Source: Ligula intestinalis
Lineage: Eukaryota > Platyhelminthes > Cestoda > Diphyllobothriidea > Diphyllobothriidae
NCBI GenBank assembly: GCA_036362985.1
Contig: JAYGXS010000003.1
Span: forward strand, 1,005,510-1,069,509
Length of the DNA: 64,000 nt
Reading direction: 5' to 3'
Below, in pieces: positions 23,230 to 35,200 of this stretch. The stretch's first letter is position 1. Each line of letters starts with the position of its first letter. The position numbers and the translations under genes are program-made. The notes beneath the pieces were generated by a model. That model saw only the letters and a list, made by a program, of their open reading frames with translations. It was not told the origin of the DNA and searched no databases.

Positions 23230-26200
23230 CTAAAAAGTAATGTGGAAAGACGATCAGCTGTAGAAAACGAAACCTCATTTTTTCTGTGTAAGACATTTTA
23301 GTTAAGTATGCCCGGACAATATTTTGAAACGAATAAGGCAGATCGCGATAGACAAAACACGGCCTCAAAAAGGATTGCGCTGTGAGGAATTGTTTCAGCG
23401 GCACCTCTTGCCTTATTTTCGTGGACACACAATCAAGCTGTGCAAACTTAAGTTCCACTCTGATTTTTTCACGCAACGGACCGCACAACAGTGAAATAAC
23501 CTCCCGCAATCCGTCGTCGAGGCTACGTCCATAAAGTTGTTCAAAAAAATACTTAAATAATAGCATGTGTCCCGTGTTGTCCACTCGAACTCACACTACA
23601 CAAAAGACAAGAGGTACGTGTAAGAATAATTCTACTCACTGTTTGTCAATATCAGTTGCATAGTAACAATTTTACGCATGCGTGTACAGGTGAATATGGC
23701 ACACTGGCATGCAATCAATAGGGTTTTAAAAGACACTTGTCTACCATCCCCTCTGAATAAACCGAAAGTGAAAGTAAAACTGAATCATTCAAAGGGGAAA
23801 ATCGATTGAAAAATTGTTTCGGGCCGAATAAAAATAGACATTATACTGAGGGTAACTTCGTAGGTGGTCATATCTCAGTGCATATACAGTAGGTGGCCAA
23901 ACTCATGCAATCCTACGATTTTTACCAGAAACTTCCTCTTACTCGAACGCAGCCCTAGCTTTGGCGCCCAAAGTCTTACAGCAATAAAGTAATGGTCATT
24001 ATTCATAATAAGGCATATTATGATTTATGAAGGAATATTTCGTTTTGTAGCAACACCAGCTTTTTAAACATAGTGGAAAATTCCAAAAAATTGCAAATCG
24101 AGCGTACTAGGTAAAATTAAGTTATACATGTAGAAGAAGCCCATTTATGCAAAAATACTGAGTATGTAAAGCAGCAAAAGTAAAATTACGTTGGAAAATT
24201 ATCGTTTTGTCAAGTTTTGGAATAAATATGCTTGCATATTACGTGAAATATAGTGAATGGCAGTTACCGAAGAGTCTAAATTCCGAGTATGTATTCTAAC
24301 ACGTTTTCACGACAACTGATAGTTGTTTCTTTCGTTTATAAATCACTTGACTTATGTTGGTCTAAGGCAACCGCGTTTTCGCTTGATATGCCACATTGGG
24401 AGACAACAGGAGTAATAGATTGCTTAAGCTCACTTGCGAAAATGCCGGTCAGTGACTAAAAATTGAAATAGAATTGTCGAGAAAAATTTTAAACGTACCA
24501 TTTTTTGTACACTAAATGGTATTGCCTTCCGCCATATTGTTTTGTAATTATTTTGATATTTCTATTACGAAGAGGTACAGATCTTCCATTAAATTCTCAT
24601 AAAGACTTTACAATTTTCACTGGCTTTAGTCAATTGACCATAAATAATGAGTAAATTCTATATACTTATCATAACCTTCAAAATAAGATAACTTAAAAGC
24701 TTTTAGATAAATATCCAGCTTTTTAAAAAAATTTCTGATGCAGCTGTCTTTGTGTGTCATATTTTCAGAACCACACAATCATGTGAACTCATTGCCGAGA
24801 AAAATGAACGTCTTCTACAAAAGTCACGAAAAAATAGGCTCAAGATTGATTTAGAAAAATTCTACCAAACGTTACCTCTTGAAAAAAGCTTTACTTATAT
24901 ACTTTAGCGTCTGATGTTTGCGTACTTTAATTTTTTGATGATAAAGTCAAGTTCAGAATGAGAAATTTTGGCCAGTTGATTGATTTCCCTAACAATTAGG
25001 GTTAACTCTTCTGTTATCAATGAAAGAGCTACTTTTTTATCTAAAACGGAAAAGTTTTCAGCATATGTGGTTACTTCTAGGCTTAGTTCTACAATAACAA
25101 ATACAATGTATAGTGGCAATAATATCAACGGCGATTTTTCAAGAAACGGTTTCACAATGTCGCATGAAAACGCTGTCCAATTAATTTTATGTTAACTGCC
25201 TCCAACTTCATATCGATTGTACAATTAATTTAGTTGCCATGTAATAATAAAGTTCTCAAACGCATTCCTTGCCTGTAACCCCTCAAATATAAAATATAAA
25301 TTTAAGATGGAGGAATGCAAAGAACAACTTCAAAAGTTTATCACTCAATTTTTCGGCACAAAAGTTAACATATTTGCAAAATGTAATTTTTCAAACTTAT
25401 TTCGCTGTTCTTTCCCAAAAGTAATGTGCTATCTCCTAATTACATTAACCTCAATTTCATGGATGCAAAACAACGTTTTTCGTCTTGTGAACAGATAAAA
25501 TTAAAAGTTTCTAGTCTTCATGAATGTTCTTTTATAGTGCAACATGCACACGCAAGAAGTTCTTTTGCGCAGCGTTTAATAGCATAGGAAAATTCTCGGA
25601 TATCAACAAAGGCTGGATTTTGCCCATCTTTGCCTCTATTTTCTCCCAGTATTCTGATCTGAACGTAATTAAATTCTAGTAAACAACATTTTGCGACCCA
25701 ATTCAACCCAAGAAACTAACTAAACAACCTCAAGTGTGCGTTCAATCTTCCAATCACCAACCTTGCATCAGATATGCAATCTACTGTAAGTGGTAGAGCT
25801 AAAATCGCTAATCATGTACACATAAACGTATCAGGAACAAATAAATGGGCTCATCCGAATGAAAGGACAGTGCGGATGATAAGGAAAGTGCTTTTTTGAA
25901 TCTTGTGTCCTGCTAGTTCATTTAGGGGAGGATTATAATCAAATTTATATAATTAAGTAGACGAGTGTTCTACATATTTGCGTTTTGATATACCTCAAGG
26001 CAAGACACCTGATTTGGTAAATGTGAATAGAGCACTTTTTTCTGCTCTTAACCTCGGCTCTTTCTGGTCCACCTTGGAAGGTTTTGCCTTATGCTTTTGG
26101 AAAAGCACCGACTCGTGTGACCAATAAAATCTGCTTCAGAAGCGCAAGTAAATGAGCAGATACCTTGCATGTGCTTTATATGGGTCGTACTATAATAAAC

Positions 26201-29200
26201 TACTACTGGCCTTCCTAAGCACGATGACTAGAATTAGCCCTTTAGCATAGGCACGTACTTCTAGCAGGCATATCATAGTTCCCCTAGTCCGAACCTAGTA
26301 GAAACGGACACAACCTGGTGGTTAGAGTTGAAAGGGTGAAAACCGAGGCAAGCTCTGCTGTGCCCAGCAATAAGGAAAACGATAATAAGGAATAGAAAAA
26401 GCTACGGGTATAAGTCAACAACACTTCTAAATACGGTAAAATAAAAATGCATTTAGCATTTATTAAAGTATATTCTACTGCGCGTCCTAATTCCCCACCC
26501 ATAAAACCGTATAACCACCATTTTCGTAAGAAAACATACAGGGACTAGGGCTTGATGAGTGGGCCTTTATAAGCTACTGTTGCCCTACGTTTGATATCAG
26601 TTTAAAGCTAACCCCTATTATCAGTCATCAGTACTGTGCCAACCTGTTTGTGCATATAGTGGACTTAAACGAAGTCGATAGTCGAACAACCATAAGGTCC
26701 TATCAAACTAGCGCAAGCCATTACGGTTGACAAAGTCTGTCGTTTGCCCACACACAGAATACCATTCTACAAACTCCATGCTTAAAATCTCGACCAATCT
26801 CTTAACAGCACGCACTTCTCACTTTCCCCCTGGAATTGCTCAGCCAAATCCTCACGGTCGCCTACTCAGCTGAATCTTATTCCCACCCCCTATTCACATA
26901 GCTCACGGTAGAACTGTCTTGAAGGATTGCCTAGGTATCTACTGCACCTGCCCGAATTTCTTACGGAATTGGTGGTTATACATTTGCTTCTTGGCTAAGG
27001 AGTGTAAATGAATATTTTATTTAATTGAAAGTGAACATATGTCTACTGAAAGTACAAAAGTAGGTTATTATTATAAGTCAAAGACGAATAGGACCGCTGA
27101 CGACAGTCATGCCGAAATAACTTACATTTTGATCGCATGTTTTAACTTGCATCTCGTTCCTATTGTATCGTGCTGGCCTGACAGAATTTATCGAAAGCCG
27201 CCAATGCTCTCTAAGTGGTCTTCTGCATTTTTTTGGTGGAAAATTTCTTAATCTATGAGAAATATTGTTTGGACTGGTGTAATTTTTACTCACAAGATTG
27301 AGCCTTCGTACACGAATATCAAACCGCATCGGAGACGCGATAAGATAGGGTGAGAATGGAATTGGCGTGGACAAAGACCAATCAATAATTGCCACCACCA
27401 CCCCCTCCCTTACCAACCCCATTTATGCGTAGCTGACGCTTGCTTCTCTCATTTACTCTGACGATGGCTTCTCGTGTGGAGCCGAAAGCTCAGAATAAAA
27501 CTATCGTTCCAGAGATCACGTCTTCGTCTTCTTTACAAACCGGTGTAAGATAAGAGTTTGATGTTGCGAACCATAGGTATGTTGTGATGTAGGCATTTTA
27601 ATTTTTATTTGAAATTGACTTAAAATATCGCGACCCCGGAAGAAAATTCGCATAATAACATTTACCTTTTCAATCATATTGCCAGGAAATGTAAATATTA
27701 AGGCTATAGAGGAACAAGCAACAAAGTTTAGTTCAGTTTCTATCTGTTTTCTTATGGAAAACCTAAGTAACAACTCCATAAGCTAAAAAAGCTTCAAACA
27801 ATTTTAAAATTTGAACAAAGCAAAGATCACGAGCTGAGCAGAATTTATTGACGACATGAAATTTCGTGACATCTAAATCATCTGCAAACGGTCATTACCT
27901 GTTAATATAGTAAACTAACTGTCCACTTATAAAGGTGAAGCTTAAAAGGTAAATATGATGGGAAACATAAATCAAAAATGTCGGGGCATAGTGAAGGTTG
28001 GAGGAGGGGGCAGGTAATTATCACAACAAGGCAGTTCAGGTTGCAGTGAAAACCTGTGAAGTGTAATTAAAGGGGGGAGGTTAAAGTACAGGGCAGCAGG
28101 GAGAAGGCGTGAGAGGGCCTGAGGTGATCGATCGTTACCACGGCGATGCGAGGTTGATCGCATGATCCAGCTGCTTACAGAGTTCTGGTTTTCCTCTGCG
28201 TATTGCAGTGGCCTCGTAGGCGACGTCCAGTCGCCGCCCAAAGTACGACCTTAAACGCGGCCTTTTGGTCAACTGCATGGCGTGTATCCACTTAGCGCTC
28301 TTAGGTATGCCAATACAAGCGAGCATGCGAGTCCAAGGAAGTAATTGAGAAGAAAACGAATAGATCACTGTTTACCTATAAAGCCTCACCCTTCTACGTG
28401 GACAGTTACTTTACGTTACTAACGGTAAATGATCGTTTGCAGATGAATAAGAGGTGACGAAATTTTATGACGTCAATAAATTCTGAATTATTGAAGAAGT
28501 TGTGCATTAACTAAAGAAATTCAGAAGATCAGTTTGGTGAGTGTACGTATACTTTCCATAAATTCTGGTCAGGCCTGTACATTTATACAAAAATGGGGTG
28601 CGCGTTCAAAAGTGTTTGTCTTTTCGGACAAGTGAGCCGTGGGAATGGTGTGGGGTCGATAAGAGTAGGCTGGTTAAAAGGGTATGGTTTGATGGAGCAG
28701 TCTAGGGTAAGGGGAGAACGGGAATTGGAGGACAGCAGAGCGCGGGTGACTGCATGCTGCTAAGTGACTGTGGGTCACGACAGCTGCGGAGCTTGTAGGA
28801 AGTTCTTTTGTGCACACAGCTGAAAAGAAGCATTGACCAAGCCGTTTCAAGAACCTTTCCAGCAGCGGGTATTATTATCAACCATCCAAATCTTACATGG
28901 GTAAGGTAAGGATAGGTTACCGACTCAGTGCAACTCCATGTGGATATACTCTTTCAGTCACTCCTGTTGAGCAGGTACTATTGGTCGCACGATTCAGTGC
29001 CTACCCAACAGAATAATGTGATATCTCCCCGGCATGGCTGAGAAAATATGGAGTCAGGAGCATAAACAGCTCGATTCCGGCGCACTTGGTCGATTCCGGA
29101 TATCGGATGGACCTCAACAAAGCTTTCCGAATGATTTGAACGGTTCCACTATGTTTTCCAAAGTCCCTGGGTCAGCGTCTGTTAGCGAAGGCAGAAGCGA

Positions 29201-32200
29201 CCGCTATCAGGCTGATGAAGCCCATGCTGTGTGTACAAAAGAACTTCCAACAAGCCCCACAGGTGGCGTGGCCCACAGCCACTTAGCAACATGCAGTCAA
29301 CCGCGCTCTGTTGGCCTCCTGTTAAAAGAAGATCAATCACGAATGCAGCATATTTTTGTAATCTAAAGGGATTCAGAATACGACTTACATTTGCGTATTT
29401 TGAATTTTCAGTCATATTGTACTTTTCCACGCTCTGACCGCTCCTGTAGAAACCGAACCACTGAAAAAAATAAGGACGAAAGAACGGTATTTTATGACAA
29501 AAAGGACACCGAGGACTACAGTAAATGACTAATACTTCGGACAGTACACATCCTAGATTTTCGAGCAACCGCAAATAATAGTGAAGAAGCAAGGACTACA
29601 TGTTTGATAAACACAAACAGAAGTGAGCAAAAAAGTGTCACGCAAATGTGCGAATTTCCTAGGGGAATTCAGTGTTGAGATTTTTTATATGACTGAATAT
29701 AGCTCACTTAAATGTCATATGCAATAAAATCAATTTGTTATATAAGACCATTTGGTTCAGCGTCTAACTTTAAAATAACAAGAAGATGAAATCAAAATCC
29801 TTGGAATTTTCGATTTGAATCTGAAATCTTGCTAGACCCTGACAACTTTTGGGACAACTCTGCCTTGTTCACTAACAAATACCGTCATTGCATGCATAGA
29901 AACTCTGGTATGACATGTACTGAGATATTTAGGTGGACATCCACGATCAGCTTCATTGCTGGAACTGGATAAGAACACATCATTTCATTCTCAACTTTGT
30001 CAGGTAGTATTTTTTTCTTCAATTTTAAAACCATACTTATTTAATCGCATCGTTACTTTAAAATTGGAAGTATATCCACTGAAAAATTCCAGAGTTAAAT
30101 TGGCGAGCATACGCATGGCTGTTTTTAAAAAATTCTCTGTAGATCTGCAAACTTATAACTTATAAACTGAGCGTTCTTTTGCGGGCTGATCGAAAAATTG
30201 TAGGGCTGTCGGGGTCGACGGGGGAAAGAATTGGGATCATCAATCCGATCAGCGTGAGGGGGAACGGAATCCCAAGAAATTACGTAATCTACGGACAGTT
30301 GAATTGGCGGCTTCCGGCCATGTTAACTGCGGGGCCTTAACAAAGTTCTTTACAGAATAAATTTGCCTAATTTGATGGGAGCCGTTTGTGCAGTTGCCCA
30401 CAGACGCTGCCCAATGCATTTTGAAAGCTGCATGTCACCTTGTAGATCACTTGGAAGGTCTCTCCGGCATCCGCGCGATGATATGAATCTAGGATGCATG
30501 CTTAAATTGAACTGTTAATTTTTTTGCCCCTCTATAAGCAGTCTGACCTTCAAACTGTCAAATGGAAAAATGCCTTTGTGTCTGACTAAAACCTCAGTTT
30601 CGAATACTGGTGCTATGTCGCAGAACACTCTTCACGTGTCCTGATGTTATGTTTTTTTATATCATATACACATATAACACCTACTGATGGCAATTCAGAG
30701 ACGAAAACACGTAGTGAGAGCAACGTACTTCTGATTCGCCTGGCACGACGGTTGTATCATCCATAAAGCGGACGAGCACAAGGTTTTGCATCTTAAGCAT
30801 ATTCGCTTTGTACTCTGGATTCACTCGCTGAACCAGAAAATAGACATGTTAGGTCAAAATATGCTAAGATTTGGATTAAATATATGACCTGCATGTAATA
30901 AGTATAAAGTTGGTGTAATAAGTTTCGTGATGAAACTTTCAAGCGTGCCGTAAGCATACTGTAAGAATAAGGCCTATTTAGGAGCTTCTAGAGTAATCAG
31001 TAAATAAAGGACTATACAGTGAACAAAATTCAATGAAATGGTTTAAACTCAGTATGGAACGTCGCACAGCCCAGACAAGTAGGGCGCTATCAACCAATTC
31101 ACTACAGAATGGTATTTCTCGCCTATTACTAACTAGCATGTCCCCATTGTGAAAGCGAAAGAACAATGCGACACTGTCCATTGATGAGAAGTAATTAGTT
31201 TAAAAATTTGTGCTAACGATGTTTTCTTATTGCGAAAGTCGATTAGGCATGATAATGTGCAGCTCCAAATTGTCTCTAATAAAAATAATGGGATTATATT
31301 GGTATTCCTAAATGCCATAATGCTTTTGCTTGCCAGATCGGATATCCGAAACCCAAGAAAATATATTGAAGTCTGCGGATACGGAAATTGTCTTCAGTAG
31401 CGAATGCCTAATCTAATAGCTAACAACGCATTTCAACTGTAGAAAGTACACCTACCCTTTCTTGATTTATTTCAGCAAGGAAATGACTTCGTTCGCGGTA
31501 CACATCCTCTTTGAGTGGGTCATGCCAATACTGGGCTTGAGCGAGACTAAAATATAATTGGAATGACATCGGTTAGTACTAGTGTGTGTTTAAGGCTGTA
31601 GTAACAATGTAAGTAATCAAAATGTTTCGTTAAGTTTAGAAAGTACGTGACCTTGGAGTGAGCGCACTGAAAGTAGAAGGGATGAAGAAAATGTCACCGA
31701 TAAGCAGCTTTAAAATGATAATGTTAAATTAATTAAAAATTATGGTTTTCCGCACGCAGAAACTCCGCAAGCCGTTTGATACACTCTTCTAGTAAAAATT
31801 CCCCTTTGGATGGTCCTCAGTACCGTGTCTTACAAGGTTAGTCTGTGCTTCCTTCAATTTTCAAAGAGTGAGTAGATGCAGTCTTTCATTTAAATTTCCT
31901 AAGATGTGAACACACGCATACTTTCGTATTTCGTTGTGGCTGGATCGCTCCTTACCTATCTACATTTATATGTCAAATAAGAACCTACTGGGTAACATAA
32001 GTAGGCTTTAAGTTGTAGTTATTTTAACTTCCTCAAATATGATTTTGGTAACTTGGCGTGGACCATTATATTAAGAAGTCCGCAGACGCAGACCGCGATT
32101 GAATGCAAACTGAAAACTGATTAAAAAATGTAATGCATACCATAGAGCACCCGGAGAATGCTAGTAACTCATAGATGATTCGAACCCTTCAGTCTAGACG

Positions 32201-35200
32201 TGTACACTGTTGGATATATTGATCGGCACCAAGCTAGAAATCTTGCAGTATCTATCATAAAGCACACAGGACATTGCGAGCGGATCCACCTATGAGCCGA
32301 ACCAATGACATTTATGCCATGCAGCAAAATAGGAGGACAAAGGGTTCGTGGTGAAAACGACTAATTAACATGCATCTTTTTCGAAGGTCTCATATTTAAG
32401 TCATTTCTATGCATCCATACATAAATGCTGCCCCAGGATAGGAGATAAAAAATATCTAAGGCGAGACTATGGCAAAACATAAGCAGCCCAAAGAATGGAT
32501 GTCACTTGAACAATACACGACTGTCCAAATACAAGAAATCATAGCAGTGATGGTCCCCATCCCGCGGGCTACGATGCAGAATCAGTATTTTAAGAAGCAG
32601 TTGAAGGAGACTGAGAAAGCCTTTTATAAAAAGCTTTATGTTTAATCTTTTATATTGAAGCAAGAAAGGCAGAAACCTGAGTGAAGTAGGATACTATCCG
32701 GTATCCAAAAATGCTGTATATTATCTAGGGCAAAAAACAAATCTTTTGTTCGTTTCATGCATTTACATTTATATAAACAAGAAATGTTCCAAAAACCACC
32801 TTCATGGAACTGAAAAATTTGAACTTAATTAAGTGAAAATCAGACGAAGCAAAGTGTAAAAGTCGCACTCTTCTCCATAATGAAGGAATGAATTCAGCTT
32901 TAAAATTGCATTTTTGCTGAGTTTCGAAATTCTTTTGCTTTAAAACGCAGTACTAAACTTTCACAATGCATTTTCTCCTACCACAACGAAAACTGGCACC
33001 TTTAACAAATTGCGCATGTTTTAGCGTAGAAATGAACACCCATAATAAGCCTTATTAAATTTAAAGCATGCGGCAAGAGGCTTTTTTGCGTATTTTGGGT
33101 TACAATAAAGCTTAGTTAAGATAAAGGTTGTACAGAGGATAAGCGGTTTTCTCGAAAGGTTATTATATATTCGGCATTTCCCTAGTACATTTGCGATCTT
33201 AAAACAGAGCCCGAACATCAATCAAATGTGAGTTCATTCATTTGCAAAGGGATTCATGTTATCACTTGCCAACAAAATAAAAAGACGGTCTAATATTTAT
33301 GTGTTTTATTTTGACGTTTACATGGAAAAAAGTTTAGCAAGAAGAAATTTGTCAGCGCCTTTTATAGCGATAACATTTTATCGAACGTTATCAAACTGAT
33401 GTAGATATAGCTTTATGCGTATTTTATTGCGGACATACAGTTTTAGTGGCCGCGAGTTTTCATGTTTGAATGAGCCTAACACTATCATCCGAACGGTCAT
33501 CTACATTAGAAATAATATTCCAAAATGCACTATTTCGGTAACCGCTTTTGCGAAATATTTCATTTTGATAACACCATAGGACGGAATTTCAATGTATTGA
33601 CGAGACTGACCGGACTGTGTCGAGTGACTCTTTAAACAGTGATGTCATTAGCTACTGTGGGCCCGCTTCTCAATGCGAACGAGGAAACAGTTTTTTAACG
33701 TTACTGATCAGAACGGACTACTTGTTACGAAAACGTGTTACCAGCACCGCAAGCGAAAGCCGAGTTGCTCATTAGTTTAGCTACCTGGTACGCTCATAGG
33801 CGGAAAATAGTGGAACGGTATTCATAGAAGGTTAGCTGCAAAGTAAGCAGACTCTCAATTCTGGCGAATAAGCACTCGGGAACCAGCAACGACAGTGCTA
33901 CTAGCGTGTGGTGGGCTGAGGTTTGGCACGCCAAAAGCTTATACAATGTCGCAAAGTCTGACGACGGCACTGTGACAAGGCAGCCGTGAACCATCGCCGC
34001 CTTACAGTTAGGCTGTTGAGTCGAAAGTGCTAGAGGATAAAATCTCGAACAACCAATCCGAGCAATTTTTGGGAACCCGCTCGCAACCAAAATTTCCAAG
34101 CCAACTTATTAAAATTATTTCCAATTACAGTGCTACGAGTCATGGTACAGTAGATTGCATATCTGATGCAAGGTTGGGGATTGGAAGATTAAACGCACAC
34201 TTGAGGTTGTTTATTTAGGTTCATGGGTTGACTCGGGTCACAAAATGTTGTTTACTAGAATTTAATTACGTTCAGATCATAATACTGGGAGAAAATAGAG
34301 GCAAAGATGGGCAAAATCCAGCCTTTGTTGATATCCGAGAATTTTCCTACGCTATTAAACGCTGCGCAAAAGAACTTCTTGCGTGTGCATGTTGCACTAC
34401 AAAAGAACATTCATGAAGAGCAGAAACTTTTAATTTATCTGTTTACAAGACGAAAAACGTTGTTTTGCATCCATGAAATTGAGGTTATTTTAATTAGGAG
34501 ATAGCACATTACTTTTGGGAAAGAAGAGAGAAATAAGTTTGAAAAATTATATTTTGCAAATTTGTCAACTTTTGTGCCGAAAAATTGAGTGATAAACTTT
34601 TGAAGTTGTTCTTNNNNNNNNNNNNNNNNNNNNNNNNNNNNNNNNNNNNNNNNNNNNNNNNNNNNNNNNNNNNNNNNNNNNNNNNNNNNNNNNNNNNNNN
34701 NNNNNNNNNNNNNNNNNNNNNNNNNNNNNNNNNNNNNNNNNNNNNNNNNNNNNNNNNNNNNNNNNNNNNNNNNNNNNNNNNNNNNNNNNNNNNNNNNNNN
34801 NNNNNNNNNNNNNNNNNNNNNNNNNNNNNNNNNNNNNNNNNNNNNNNNNNNNNNNNNNNNNNNNNNNNNNNNNNNNNNNNNNNNNNNNNNNNNNNNNNNN
34901 NNNNNNNNNNNNNNNNNNNNNNNNNNNNNNNNNNNNNNNNNNNNNNNNNNNNNNNNNNNNNNNNNNNNNNNNNNNNNNNNNNNNNNNNNNNNNNNNNNNN
35001 NNNNNNNNNNNNNGAAGTTGGAGGCAGTTAACATAACATTAATTGGACAGCGTTTTCATGTGACATTGTGAAACCGTTTCTTGAAAAATCGCCGTTGATA
35101 TTATTGCCACTCTACATTGTATTTGTTATTGTAGAACTAAGCCTAGAAGTAACCACATATGCTGAAAACTTTTCCGTTTTAGATAAAAAAGTAGATCTTT

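Noticed and set aside
23201..23584. 127-codon minus-strand open frame running into PPT1 exon 7
   Set aside because: Its end overlaps exon 7 in a different frame from the clear PPT1 reading, and the intronic part matches no family I know. Treated as chance.
34435..35034. Open frames of about 150-200 codons across the second gap
   Set aside because: Created by the 400 N run. Only the flanking parts are real and belong to the TA-flanked element.
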